DNA from: Litsea cubeba
Taxonomy: Eukaryota; Streptophyta; Magnoliopsida; Laurales; Lauraceae
Length of the DNA stretch: 64,000 nt
Assembly: GCA_012931725.1 (NCBI GenBank)
Contig: WHSA01000395.1
Span: forward strand, 62,001 to 126,000
Direction of reading: 5' to 3'
Made by a program: the position numbers and the translations under genes
The notes under the pieces: model-generated
Told to the model about the DNA's origin: nothing
Database searches by the model: none
What the model saw: only the letters and a program-made list of their open reading frames with translations
Shown here: positions 46,193-58,775 of the stretch, piece by piece
Layout of the letters: the number at the start of each line of letters is the position of its first letter
Position numbering within the stretch: position 1 is the first letter of the stretch

Positions 46193-49100
46193 TGTCACGC
46201 CCCGAAACCGGGAACTGCAGCGAACCGGTCTCGGGGTGCGAAATTTTTGGGATAATTTGAAACTTTTTGATATGTTCCCAAGATCCGCGTGAATGAGGAT
46301 AATCACATTCCAACACCATCAGAGTATATTTTTCGCGGAAGCTACACATGGTGTTACGACTCGGAATCCGTGGCCATCGGGTTCCGTGTCGCACTCAACC
46401 AATATCATAAGCCATCAATCACAACACACTGAGCTGGTAGTAACAAATCTATTATTTCCCGCATATTCAGATTACAATTAACAAATGTCTTAATTACAAA
46501 CCCAAAAGAAAAAAGCTGATAAAGCCATACAAAATATCCAACTAAACAGAAATACTACCCTCAAAGGTTTGATACGAACTCCGGTGCCAAACTTGACATC
46601 TAAATGATATCAACGGCAGCCTCTCACGTCAGACCGGCGGTCCCACCGCCTCCTCTGATCAAACACCTACAACAGAAAAGAAGAAGACTGGCACCAAACA
46701 AAAAGGGTCAGACACGACGGTCTGGCAAGCAAATAAACAATTAATATGAACAAAAGGAACATACATAAAACCTGACGAAATCATCGTAAAACCAAATGAA
46801 AAGTCTAAACAATAATGGCAATAAAGCATGCTAAACGATCGAAAGACCGAACATAAATGTCAAAACGAGTAAAAGAACAATATCAGATGTACGAATATCT
46901 CGAAAGATTAAAAGCCTGCATCAACGTTTAATCGTCGGAAATACATTTCAAATCCTGAATAATAGCGACAATATGAAAAAGATCGATATCGTAAACATTA
47001 AGCGAATCTGAGCATAAAAAGTATAACCAACGGAAATCATAAACTAAAGCAATATACAGATAAAACCTAGGCGACCACAATTAGCTAAATCCTCCTATCA
47101 CCGAAGTAATAAGAGCACACAGAGCGTAGCCACTGAACGTGGTACTAAAATGGGATCGGAACCGTAGCCATACAAATGGGACCGGCAGATCAAAAGTATC
47201 AGAACCGTAGCCATACAAATGGGACCGGCAGATAATTACCGTTGCCATGGTCGGTACAGACAGAATCCAAGCTGCAACTGGCGGACAAAGTAAAGATCCC
47301 AAGCCGGGTGATCAGCCCGACAAGGTGACCTAAGCCTAGTGGTGCCTTTAGTTTTCAAACTCAAACAGATACAAATCTAACATAATACATATCCCTTTGG
47401 CTCAGGGGCTCGCACCACATAGCTCTGGCCCCGTCTTGCCTCGGGGTTTTGTTTTCGGAATCATAGCCTCTTTGGCTCATGGGCTCGCACCACATAGCTC
47501 TGGCCCCGTCTTGCCTCGAGGTTTTTATTTTCAAATACTAGTGTTGTCAAAACAGTAGTTTTATCGAAGAAATCCCGAATATGACGAACATACTCCAAAT
47601 CTCTTTTCAAATCGAATCGAAGAAAACATACGAATATCTCTGGTAAACCGTTCAAATACGCCTCAAGGTGATTTGTATAAAATCATACGATCAACCCTTT
47701 CGAACATGGGAAGACACATGATTTTATAACAAATCATCGATGCTATTTAAGTTAGTTCACCAAAGAAAACAAATACAAATTCAAATACAAATACAAATAC
47801 ATTTTTCTGACTTGAAATGGAACGGACAGTGGAGAATGACTTAATGACTTACCAAGGAACCATCTCAATGCACATTTAACCTTTAAACATTAATTAATAA
47901 GAAGTGCGTTTGATGCCAATGAAAATCCATAATATTTAAATGATAAGTGCGCATTAAGACCCGAACGGTTCCCAGGTAATTTCACATGCACTCATTCTCA
48001 CATCATTCCCATTTCACAAATTTCCGAGTATCACAAACCATCCCAAATCTCATTAAAACAGGCCCATAGTTGGCCTTAAACCGAGCCCAAAACAGTCCCA
48101 AATGACAGTCCAAAAACTACTCTTAAATGGCCCACAAAACAAGTTTTCAAAACAGTCCACAACTAGTCCTTAAATGGTCCAAGGAACAAGTTTTAAAACC
48201 AACCCAAACTAACCATAAAACAGGCCCACCAACAAATTCTAAAACAGCCCACAAAACAGTCATTAAAAACAGTCAAATGTCAGGCCCAAAGATGACCCAA
48301 CATCAGATCTGAAATGGCCCAATAAACAGTTTTAAAATAGCCCAAAACTAAACTTGAAACAGGCCCAAGGAAGCCCCTAAAATCTGGCCCACAAACAATC
48401 CAAATCACGGGCCCAAACCAGACCCAGACTGAGCTGGGCCTCGCTCGAGCGGACCCAGACAGAAGCTGGGTCGCTCGAGCGGACCCAGACAGTGCCTGGT
48501 CCGCTCGAGCGACCCAGTGGGTCGCTCGAGCGGACTGGGCCTGCCCAGTCCAGCCCGAGTGCCTATTTTTGCATTTTTTTCCCTTTTTTCTTGATTCTCT
48601 TGATTCCTTTTCTTTCATACTGATTTCCATGAATTGTTGGGCCCTTCCTTGTCCTTCCAAACTCATCAAAACCATCCATAAGTCTATCCAATTGATCAAA
48701 CACAACACTTTTCAAAGATCAAAGTTTTCCCCCTTTCTTTAAACACACCATTTAACATAAAAAAGACTAATTTTTCAAAGTGAGGCAAAGTGGAGGGAAA
48801 CCTACTATACAATGTAAAGCAATAGCATAAATGGAATACACATAGTGCTTCATCATTCATTCAAAGCCAATCCATAAACCATGAAAAATTGAGCAAAATA
48901 AGGAAAAGACATGAAGCTTAAACAAGAAACACAAGAACATCATATTAAATTGTGAAATTCACTTGCCTTGAGTCAAGAGAAGATGCAAAACACTCTATGA
49001 AAGTCCTCTAATGGCCTCAAGCTCCAAAATCATAAAACCCCCAAAATAGCTTAAGAAGAAACCCTAGAAATCAACCATTTTTCCAAACTTCATGAAAACC

Positions 49101-49895
49101 CATTGCATGTGGGATTAAAACACTCCAAATGAGGAGGAAAACAAAGATCTAAAGAAAAGAAAACCATTGCTAACCTTTGGGTGTTCCAAATAAGAAGAAG
49201 GGCTTGAAGAGGAGGGTTGTCCTAGCCCAATGCTCTTGAAAATGGGGTCTTTGGAAAGCCAAGAGGGAGGAGAAGAAGGAGGTGAGATCAGATCTCCATG
49301 AAAGCTCCAAGAGAGAGGTGTTTCAGATGAGAGAGAAAGAGCCCTAGCTCAAACACTTGCTGGAAACGAATGAAGGAGAAGAAGAGAGGGGTTCCCCTCT
49401 TATAGAATGGGTCTTGTGGGCCCCGGTCTTCATCAAGCTAAAAATGGTATAAGCGGGCCCCGAATGAAAACGACGAAGAAGACAAAAACGATCGGCGAAA
49501 TATCTACTTTCCAAAAAGTATAATTTCCCCAATTTCTGAAATTTTCGAAATTCATGGACAGGTTTAGGGTGAAAAGTCAGTTTTGCTCTTTTTCCTCGAA
49601 AAACGTGATTTTTGAGTATCAAATCAAAATGATCAAAACATGAAAGTTGTTAAACTTCATAAAATAAGTCGAAATACACTAAATCCAGAATTTTTAGAAA
49701 TCCGAAGTAATTTCCCATAAAAATACAAATCATAAGGACCGGGTCAAACTAAAGTCAACGGTCTACAAAATCTGCAAGGCAAGGAAAAATCCGGTCAAAC
49801 TCAAATACGCGGTCAAATTAAATCAAATCTCACTTAACAAGTTAAACCACGATTAAAACAATGCTAAACAAAAGGACTGGGGTCGGGATCTTACA
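46193..49895 (-). repeat. LARD 3' LTR
   Basis: 3703 bp. It contains two GGGACCGGCAGAT-type repeats (47160-47235), two GGCTCGCACCACATAGC repeats (47405-47515) and four CGCTCGAGCG palindromes (48442-48535). Short frames in it are not genes. Confidence 0.95.
48442..48535. repeat. Four-copy CGCTCGAGCG palindrome cluster in LARD LTR
   Basis: CGCTCGAGCG occurs four times in about 95 bp with GGACCCAGACAG spacers. The same cluster is in the other LTR near 54367-54460. Confidence 0.95.
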
Positions 49896-52116
49896 TCCTC
49901 CCCCCCTTAGAATCCATTTGGTCCTCCAAATGGCTTAAACCAAATCAAAATCAAAAACCCCAAAAGACAAACGAAAACACTGACACCCTATGCTAGACCT
50001 CGGCAACTGAGAGACATCCTCTTATCAAACCTGACGTTGAGATGCACGGTCAATCACACTCTGATTCGGTTGAAGGCTTCACACTAATCCACATATCTGC
50101 TCGAAAACAAACTCCTCTGGCCAAACTGGTGTCCAATGATTCTTCTAAGCAACCTTGGTGTCATCTGTCGTTCCAGCACTAAATCATTTCCTTTACTTAT
50201 CTCATCATTCACTGTCAGTCCAAAAAAACTGCAATTTCTGCCTCTTTCTAACACTTGGAATCCTGTGCCTTAAATCCTTCAAAACTGTACATGGTGCTCT
50301 TGATGCTCGCCTCTTCAGATTTCATTCTTCAAGTCTTCTACCATTGACATGTAAAGCCGACCTTGAAAATCCAAATCTGTGTTCGCAACTTCATATTCCA
50401 AGTCTTTCTGTGCTATACTCAGAATTCTTGTCCACATCTGATTCTATCTATTCGTTGCTCTTGATCTCTTACCTGATACAGTGTTATCAACAAAACATAT
50501 CTACCAATCTGATGTCAATCCCCGAAGAACTGAAACTTTCAATCCCTGTCTTGAATGATGTTGATTCTCTCGTAGATCCAACCTTGTCCTCAACTGAGCT
50601 AGTACCCATCCGGACATTCATCATCCCTTCACTTCATACACCTCCGAACTCCAACCAAAGGCTATTACCACTCACTCCATTCAATGCAAAACAATCTTAA
50701 AATTTTAAACATAGGGACTAAAATAATTACTTAGTTAAATCTCATCATTTTAAAACATAGTAGAGACTAAACTTCCAAATTAGCAAATAAAGCTTAAATA
50801 AATAAAGTTTATCAAAATTTGAATATGAAACCACATTATTCGTTTTGAAATTCATATTTTCATAACCCAACAAATCCTTGAAATACTCAACAGCCTCAAA
50901 TTAGGATTTTCAAAAATAAATCAAATTCATGTAGCATGACCGTACATGAAATTTTGTTGAAATCCATTTCCAGCCAAACACATACAAAGTTTTGAAATCT
51001 TTAAGGTTTTGAAATGTAGATGTCAACATTTAAAAGAATTAAAACAATAGCAAATTTCAAGATCATTGTTGTAACAATGTCTTAAGAAGATTAAATAAAA
51101 ATTCATAACACAAATCCTCATGAAAACGAAATCATGCGACTAATGAAAAGAGTATAATGACATAATTTATTTCAAAATAAGCTTTAAAGAAGAAACCTAA
51201 ATCCATTGTTTAAACAATACAAGAATAAATCATAGATATTAACGAAAATATAACAAAAGTTGAAAACATCTCGAAAATCGTTCTTATTAAGAAAAGAGAC
51301 ATCACCAAAACGGAGGTAAACACTTGCATCTACCCGTTGTCCAATCCAATACCTTATAAGTCGGTAGAGCCCACAACACTTCCTTTGCTGCCAAAAATTT
51401 TCTTAACTACAACTAACCATCCACTTGGTATTGCCTCTGGAAACTACACTGGCTACACTACAAGTTACCGAACTTCTCAACCAAAACCATGACCAAGCTC
51501 GTCGAATCCGGGGAAATCCCTGAGTTTCTTGCACCACTCCAAATCTTACTAACTAAGGTCACTTCTCCCTTCATAAAAATTGCCAACTAATGTGTCTCCT
51601 GCAGTCCTTCATCTTGGAAAGATGGTCTGAGTTCACCCAAAAATCCACATTTACTCACCTTGGTACACTGCATGACGATCCTTGATTAGCTGAAAAGGGG
51701 ATCTTCAACTACTGCTCGAGTCCAACTCTGACGGGCAAATGCACAAATCTTCTCTCAATAACCACATTGAAGATGCTGAAGGCTGAAAGTCTGCCGATGT
51801 TCTCCGAAAACAACATACTAAATCCACGAGGTTCTCAGTCTCCGACGCAAGCATAGACAAAAGACACTAGACAAGAGTATGGAGATTTTAAATTCTCCAC
51901 CACTAAGGAGGAAACTTGGTCATCCAAATCTCCTAACAACAGAACTAAAAGACAAGACAAGCAAAATCTCCCGAACTGAAAGAAAAGGCGACTCAAATCC
52001 AAAGAAACAAAGACACGAGAAAACAAATCGACACAATCTAACGAATCCTCACCACACGTCTTAATGTCTCTAGAGTATTTTATTTCCTAGAAACTAACCA
52101 GCTCTGATACCAAACC
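49896..52116 (-). other. LARD interior, no coding sequence recognised
   Basis: The left end, on the element strand, is a polypurine tract (TAAGGGGGGGAGGA) abutting the LTR start TGTAAG. The right end carries TGGTATCAGAGC (52101-52112), the initiator Met-tRNA primer site. In between, a plus-strand frame of 181 codons (50155-50700) is antisense to the element and shows no domain. The rest is AT-rich. No Gag, RT or integrase motif is visible. Confidence 0.8.
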
Positions 52117-55100
52117 TGTCACGCCCCGAAACCGGGACCTGCAGCGAACCGATCTCGGGGTGCGAAATTTTGGGATAATTTGAAACTTTTTGATATGTTC
52201 CCAAGATCCGCGTGAATGAGGATAATCACATTTCCAACACCATCAGAGTATATTTTTCGCGGAAGCTAAACATGGTGTTACGACTCGGAATCCGTGGCCA
52301 TCGGGTTCCGTGTCGCACTCAACCAATATCATAAGCCATCAATCACAACACACTGAGCTGGTAGTAACAAATCTATTATTTCCCGCATATTCAGATTACA
52401 ATTAACAAATGTCTTAATTACAAACCCAAAAGAAAAAGGCTGATAAAGCCGTACGAAAATATCCAACTAAACAGAAATACTACCCTCAAAGGTTTGATAC
52501 GAACTCCGGTGCCAAACTTGACATCTAAATGATATCAACGGCAGCCTCTCACGTCAGACCGGCGGTCCCACCGCCTCCTCTGATCAAACACCTACAAACA
52601 GAAAAGAAGAAGACTGGCACCAAACAAAAAGGGTCAGACACGACGGTCTGGCAAGCAAATAAACAAATAATATGAACAAAAGGAACATACATAAAACCTG
52701 ACGAAATCATCGTAAAACCAAATGAAAAGTCTAAACAATAATGGCAATAAAGCATGCTAAACGATCGAAAGACCGAACATAAATGTCAAAACGAGTAAAA
52801 GAACAATATCAGATGTACGAATATCTCGAAAGATTAAAAGCCTGCATCAACGTTTAATCGTCGGAAATACATTTCAAATCCTGAATAATAGCGACAATAT
52901 GATAAAGATCGATATCGTAAACATTAAACGAATCTGAGCATAAAAAGTATAACCAACGGAAATCATAAACTAAAGCAATATACAGATAAAACCTAGGCGA
53001 CCACAAATAGCTAAATCCTCCTATAACCGAAGTAATAAGAGCAAACAGAGCGTAGCCACTGAATGTGGTACTAAAATGGGATCGGAACCGTAGCCATACA
53101 AATGGGACCGGCAGATCAAAAGTATCAGAACCGTAGCCATACAAATGGGACCGGCAGATAATTACCGTTGCCATGGTCGGTACAGACAGAATCCAAGCTG
53201 CAACTGGCGGACAAAGTAAAGATCCCAAGCCGGGTGATCAGCCCGACAAGGTGACCTAAGCCTAGTGGTGCCTTTAGTTTTCAAACTCAAACAGATACAA
53301 ATCTAACATAATACTAATCCCTTTGGCTCAGGGGCTCGCACCACATAGCTCTGGCCCCGTCTTGCCTCGGGGTTTTGTTTTCGGAATCATAGCCTCTTTG
53401 GCTCATGGGCTCGCACCACATAGCTCTGGCCCCGTCTTGCCTCGAGGTTTTTATTTTCAAATACTAGTGTTGTCAAAACAATAGTTTTATCGAAGAAATC
53501 CCGAATATGACGAACATACTCCAAATCTCTTTTCAAATCGAATCGGAGAAAACATACGAATATCTCGGGTAAACCGTTCAAATACGCATCAAGGTGATTT
53601 GTATAAAATCATACGATCAACCCTTTCGAACATGGGAAGACACATGATTTTATAACAAATCATCGATGCTATTTAAGTTAGTTCACCAAAGAAAACAAAT
53701 ACAAATTCAAATACAAATACAAATACATTTTTCTGACTTGAAATGGAATGGACAGTGGAGAATGACTTAATGACTTACCAAGGAACCATCTCAATGCACA
53801 TTTAACCTTTAAACATTAATTAATAAGAAGTGCGTTTGATGCCAATGAAAATCCATAATATTTAAATGATAAGTGCGCATTAAGACCCGAACGGTTCCCA
53901 GGTAATTTCACATGCACTCATTCTCACATCATTCCCATTTCACAAATTTCCGAGTATCACAAATAATCTCAAATCTCATTAAAACAGGCTCATAGTTGGC
54001 CTTAAACCGAGTCCAAAACAGTCCCAAATGACAGTCCAAAAACTACTCTTAAATGGCCCACAAAACAAGTTTTCAAAACTGTCCACAACTAATCCTTAAA
54101 TGGTCCAAGGAACAAGTTTTAAAACCAACCCAAACTAACCATAAAACAGGCCCACCAACAAATTCTAAAACAGCCCACAAAACAGTCATTAAAAACAGTC
54201 AAATGTCAGGCCCAAAGATGACCCAACATCAGATCTGAAATGGCCCAATAAACAGTTTTAAAATAGCCCAAAACTAAACTTGAAACAGGCCCAAGGAAGC
54301 CCCTAAAATCTGGCCCACAAACAATCCAAATCACGGGCCCAAACCAGACCCAGACTGAGCTGGGCCTCGCTCGAGCGGACCCAGACAGAAGCTGGGTCGC
54401 TCGAGCGGACCCAGACAGTGCCTGGTCCGCTCGAGCGACCCAGTGGGTCGCTCGAGCGGACTGGGCCTGCCCAGTCCAGCCCGAGTGCCTATTTTTGCAT
54501 TTTTTTTTCCCTTTTTTCTTGATTCTCTTGATTCCTTTTCTTTCATACTGATTTCCATGAATTGTTGGGCCCTTCCTTGTCCTTCCAAACTCATCAAAAC
54601 CATCCATAAGTCTATCCAATTGATCAAACACAACACTTTTCAAAGATCAAAGTTTTCCCCCTTTCTTTAAACACACCATTTAACATAAGAAAGACTAATT
54701 TTTCAAAGTGAGCAAAGTGGAGGGAAACCTACTATACAATGTAAAGCAATAGCATAAATGGAATACACATAGTGCTTCATCATTCATTCAAAGCCAATCC
54801 ATAAACCATGAAAAATTGAGCAAAATAAGGAAAAGACATGAAGCTTAAACAAGAAACACAAGAACATCATATTAAATTGTGAAATTCACTTGCCTTGAGT
54901 CAAGAGAAGATGCAAAACACTCTATGAAAGTCCTCTAATGGCCTCAAGCTCCAAAATCATAAAACCCCCAAAATAGCTTAAGAAGAAACCCTAGAAATCA
55001 ACCATTTTTCCAAACTTCATGAAAACCCATTGCATGTGGGATTAAAACACTCCAAATGAGGAGGAAAACAAAGATCTAAAGAAAAGAAAACCATTGCTAA

Positions 55101-55841
55101 CCTTTGGGTGTTCCAAATAAGAAGAAGGGCTTGAAGAGGAGGGTTGTCCTAGCCCAATGCTCTTGAAAATGGGGTCTTTGGAAAGCCAAGAGGGAGGAGA
55201 AGAAGGAGGTGAGATCAGATCTCCATGAAAGCTCCAAGAGAGGGGTGTTTCAGATGAGAGAGAAGGAGTGGGAAGAGTGGGAAAGAGCCCTAGCTCAAAC
55301 ACTTGCTGGAAACGAATGAAGGAGAAGAAGAGAGGGGTTCCCCTCTTATAGAATGGGTCTTGCGGGCCCCGGTCTTCATCAAGCTAAAAATGGTATAAGC
55401 GGGCCCCGAATGAAAACGACGAAGAAGACAAAAACGATCGGCGAAATATCTACTTTCCAAAAAGTATAATTTCCCCAACTTCTGAAATTTTCGAAATTCA
55501 TGGACAGGTTTAGGGTGAAAAGTCAGTTTTGCCCTTTTTCCTCGAAAAACGTGATTTTTGAGTATCAAATCAAAATGATCAAAACATGAAAGTTGTTAAA
55601 CTTCATAAAATAAGTCGAAATACACTAAATCCAGAATTTTTAGAAATCCGAAGTAATTTCCCATAAAAATACAAATCATAAGGACCGGGTCAAACTAAAG
55701 TCAACGGTCTACAAAATCTCCAAGGCAAGGAAAAATCCGGTCAAACTCAAATACGCGGTCAAATTAAATCAAATCTCACTTAACAAGTTAAACCACGATT
55801 AAAACAATGCTAAACAAAAGGACTGGGGTCGGGATCTTACA
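52117..55841 (-). repeat. LARD 5' LTR
   Basis: 3725 bp, the partner of 46193-49895. It differs by scattered substitutions, a few one-base indels and an 18-bp insertion near 55268-55285 (GAGTGGGAAGAGTGGGAA type, a local duplication). Confidence 0.95.
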
Positions 55842-56150
55842 CATCCTTCTTTATGAAATTATGTATTCACGTGCAGAGCATCTAGATTGTCATGGTTGAT
55901 CTCCATCCCAACATCCATCTCGACAAATCCATTTTCTTCTGAGCTGCATGTATAGCATCCAGATGGAAACACCATATCACTATTGGCGCCAAGGTGTATG
56001 GAAGTACATGAATGATGCAACCACGATTCTCTGAAGACGTTGGCATTTATTGCTGCCAGGTCACATCCTTTCCTCGTTTGGTTAACACTGCATGATAAGT
56101 AAACGTGATCATTACAAATATTGAATTTGACAGAATGGAATGACACCTGA
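55842..56150 (-). pseudogene. MURA N-terminal exon beyond the LARD
   Basis: Minus-strand frame from a likely acceptor (ATCAG/GT near 56150) to TAA at 55859-55861: VKFNICNDHVYLSCS..., then SGCYTCSSEENGF and DVGMEINHDNLDALHVNT. It joins in frame across the LARD with GCHPCLRDGEENPAAKNDVG. The two sides are diverged copies of the same roughly 30-residue unit (GCxxC...EEN...DVG...DNLDA). The in-frame TAA before the junction either kills the gene or lies in an intron I cannot define. The true start exon is further right and not identified. Confidence 0.65.
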
Positions 56151-56426
56151 TTATTTCAAAAAATAATAAGAGCAAATCATTTGATAATGAGGACATATCT
56201 TGCTAGATTCATTTATTAACAACAAGCTGCTTTACTGAGAGTTAGTCCCATGCATTTCCACGGATGTGGAATATCAAAATTACAACGAACAGATGAAAAA
56301 AAAATATGGAAATGAAATGACAACAAAAAAAATTCGCAAAATAAATAAATCCATAACAAACTTCAGAGATGGTAGTGTTATATTAAAATTTGCATCCTTG
56401 TTGATATTCACATCGGTTGTTCTGTC
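56151..56426. other. Gene-free flank between MURA and LINE
   Basis: AT-rich DNA, probably the MURA 5' intron or promoter. No terminal inverted repeat of a MULE could be recognised here. Confidence 0.4.
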
Positions 56427-56571
56427 TTTTTTTTTTTTTTGATAAAAGGCAATTGAATTAAAGAGAGAAAAGGGGAACAAAAGTTGGGAAGACAGATACA
56501 GGGGAGCAAAAGAGGCCACAAAGCAAAATAAGAAAAAAGAGAAAAGAGGAAAAGGAAAAGACCCAAAAGAG

Positions 56572-57822
56572 CTATAAGTTCTCTAACAGAGGAGAATAAA
56601 AAAGAAAGCTACAAAAAGCCTTTAGAGGCCTGCCAGAAAAAGGCTTGTCAATTCGACTGAGAGAGGAAGAGAGGAGCTCAGTCAAGTAGTACTTGGCCTT
56701 CGTCTGAGAAGCTCTAAAATTTCTATAGGTAAGGTCATTTCTACATTTCCAAATTACATAAATGGTGGAGAAAAAAATAGTAGATGCACCTTTCCCTACA
56801 AGCTTGTCACTGTTATGGGAGATGTCAAACAATATCTTGGTGGGGGATAGGACAGCAGCCGGCCTCACCCCAGTAGCAAGGAGGATCCAGTTCCAAATGG
56901 AGGAAGCAAAAGAGCATTGAAAGAAGAGATGTAGGACAGACTCCAAACTGTATTCACACAGACAACACCAAGAAGCAAGATTGAACCCAATGGATTGAGC
57001 CCAGTCTTGAGTTGGTGTTTTACAAAGCATCAACCTCCAAGCAAAGATGGAAATTCTGGGTTGCAAGAAGGAGTTCCAGACTAGAGGGGCCCACTCCACA
57101 GTATCACTTCTAAGCCTGATGAGATCCCAAGCTTCCTTGAGGGAGAGGTTTTTACTAGGATGGGCAGACCAAACTATGACATCTTCTGAAGCCGGATTAA
57201 GGGAGATCAAACTGAGAGCTTGAGTGAGAAGAGCAGCAGCATCAGGAGGAATGTCCAAGGGGATCACCCATTGGGCACCATCCAAGAGAAAGTGAATCTT
57301 TTGGTTGCGGGGTAAAGAGAAAGAGGGGAAGAGAGAGTCCAGACTAGCCTCACCAGCCCACTTATCAGCCCAGACATCCACCTTCATACCATTCCCAATA
57401 CACCAGGAGCAGCCTGAGAAGAGATGATGACTGTAAAATCTGATTTTGCGCCAGATGCAAGACCCATATTTTGTAAAGGAAGGGCTCCATATAGCAGATT
57501 TTGGAAAACATTTTTGTGACATCCAAGTTGCCCACAGGGAGGAAGAGGAGGAAATATAGCAGCCCATTTTGAGAAAAGAGGCCACATTCTGATCATTGAT
57601 TCGCCTGATGCCAAGACCACCTTCTAGCGTGGGGAGACAGACAACCTCCCAGCAGATCTGATTCCTTCTTGTTCTAGAAGCTTGAGCAGACCAGAGGAAA
57701 TTCCTCATCAAACGCTCCATGAGATTGGAAACAGACTTTGGGAGAGGGAAAACCAAAGATATGTGGATAGCCAGACTACTCAGCACATGTTTGACCAAAA
57801 CTCTGCGCCCTGCCAAGGACAA
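56572..57822 (-). pseudogene. LINE ORF2 C-terminal part (zf-RVT)
   Basis: 416 codons open: MSLAGRRVLVKHVLSSL at the start, MRNFLWSA, CWEVVCLPTLEGGLGIRRI, then a zf-RVT domain (FAWRLMLCKTPTQDW, CCLCEYSLESVLHLFFQC, IWNWIL). This is the region after RT in plant L1-type ORF2. A one-base insertion near 57920 separates it from the RT frame, with joining sequence (FFIGSPKRHHFNPLLERFF) in between. Confidence 0.88.
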
Positions 57823-57921
57823 AAGCCTGGACTTCCATCCTGAAATTTTGGAGAAGAACCTTTCCAGCAGAGGGTTAAAATGATGTCTTTTGGGACTGCC
57901 AATAAAGAAAAGAGCTCCAAG

Positions 57922-58775
57922 TTATGTAGAGGAGAGGGAGTGATCAGTAAGCTCTGTAATGGCTAGAATTTGGCTCTTGGTTCTCCTACTACAGTTGCCA
58001 AGGAAGAGCTTACTCTTTCTGTGATTAATGGACTGCCCAGAGCTGGATTGATAGCTGGTTAGACCCTCTTTCAGAGCAAGAAGGCCTTTTTTGTGTCCTT
58101 GTATAAAAATTAGGATGTCATCTGCATAAAAGAGGTGGCAAGGGGTGGAGGGGACATTGGATATGGGGGAAATAAGATTGTTAGTGAGCAGGTTTTGGAT
58201 GTTGAGGCCTAAGATTTCTTCAGCGAGGATGAACAGGTAGGGGGAGAGAGGATCTCCTTGCCGAAGCCCACAATTGGAATGAAAGAAACCACAGGGAGTT
58301 CTATTGATGAGAACTGATCCCTTAGTTGTACAAACACATTCTTTAATTAATTTAACCCAAGCATCAGAGAAGCCAAAGAAGGCAAGGGCCTTGAACAAGA
58401 AGGACCAGCTGAGTTTATCAAAAGCTTTGGAGATGTCAAGTTGTATACAAAGAGAGCCACCTCTCATTTTAGAATGTAGTTTTTGGAATAACTCATGGGC
58501 TAATAAGGCTATGTGGTGGTGTATAGATCTGCCTTTGACAAAGGCAGCCTGGTTGACAGTAATGAGAGAAGGAAGAAGCAAAGATAGTCTAGAGGAGAGG
58601 ATTTTAGCAATGATTTTGTAAGAAAAATTAAGCAGGCTAATTGGCCTAAGTCAGAGAAAGGGCTGGGGGATTTGGCTTTAGGGATGAGGGTGATAAAGTA
58701 GGCATTAGAAGCATGTAGAGCTTACCAGAGAAGAAAAAATGTTGCACTACCTTGATCATTGTAGTGAAAGAAACT
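57922..58775 (-). pseudogene. LINE ORF2 reverse transcriptase part
   Basis: The open part ends at 57922. Motifs: NQAAFVKGRSIHHHIALLAH, LDISKAFDKLSW, GLRQGDPLSPYLFILAEEIL, and catalytic FYADDILIF. Upstream, RPISLLNFSYKIIAKILSSR is in frame, but ITLIPKAKSPSPFSDL and VVQHFFFSGKL lie in other frames, so one-base losses occurred near 58650 and 58718. The catalytic Asp pair is intact. The element is dead through frameshifts and 5' loss. Confidence 0.88.

Larger units (their letters stand above)
46193..55841 (-). mobile_element. Large non-autonomous LTR element (LARD type), gypsy-related
   Basis: LTRs 46193-49895 (3703 bp) and 52117-55841 (3725 bp), TGTCACGCCCCG...ATCTTACA, about 1% diverged by eye. 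They enclose only 2.2 kb without protein domains. A primer-binding site adjoins the right LTR and a polypurine tract adjoins the left, so the orientation is minus. Long LTRs with a non-coding interior are the definition of a LARD. The LTR resembles the gypsy LTR at both ends and in the GACGAAGAAGACAAA...TTTCCAAAAAGTATA block, so a gypsy of that group is the likely helper. It sits inside the N-terminal coding part of MURA. Confidence 0.93.
56427..58775 (-). mobile_element. L1-type LINE fragment with poly(A) end
   Basis: T14 at 56427-56440 is the poly(A) tail on the minus strand. Upstream on that strand lies ORF2: RT in 57922-58770 and a C-terminal zf-RVT region in 56572-57822. Detectable LINE coding (TMIKVVQHFFFSG) continues to about 58765, where the copia-2 LTR begins. 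The 5' end is therefore cut by that insertion, and more LINE may lie right of the window. No target duplication could be assigned. Confidence 0.88.

Noticed and set aside
46193..46306. N-terminal residues upstream of MURA in the open frame
   Set aside because: They are encoded by the LARD LTR (begins TGTCACGCCCCG), not by the transposase gene.
50155..50700. 181-codon plus-strand frame in the LARD interior
   Set aside because: Antisense to the element, no domain, low-complexity Ser/Leu composition; likely chance.
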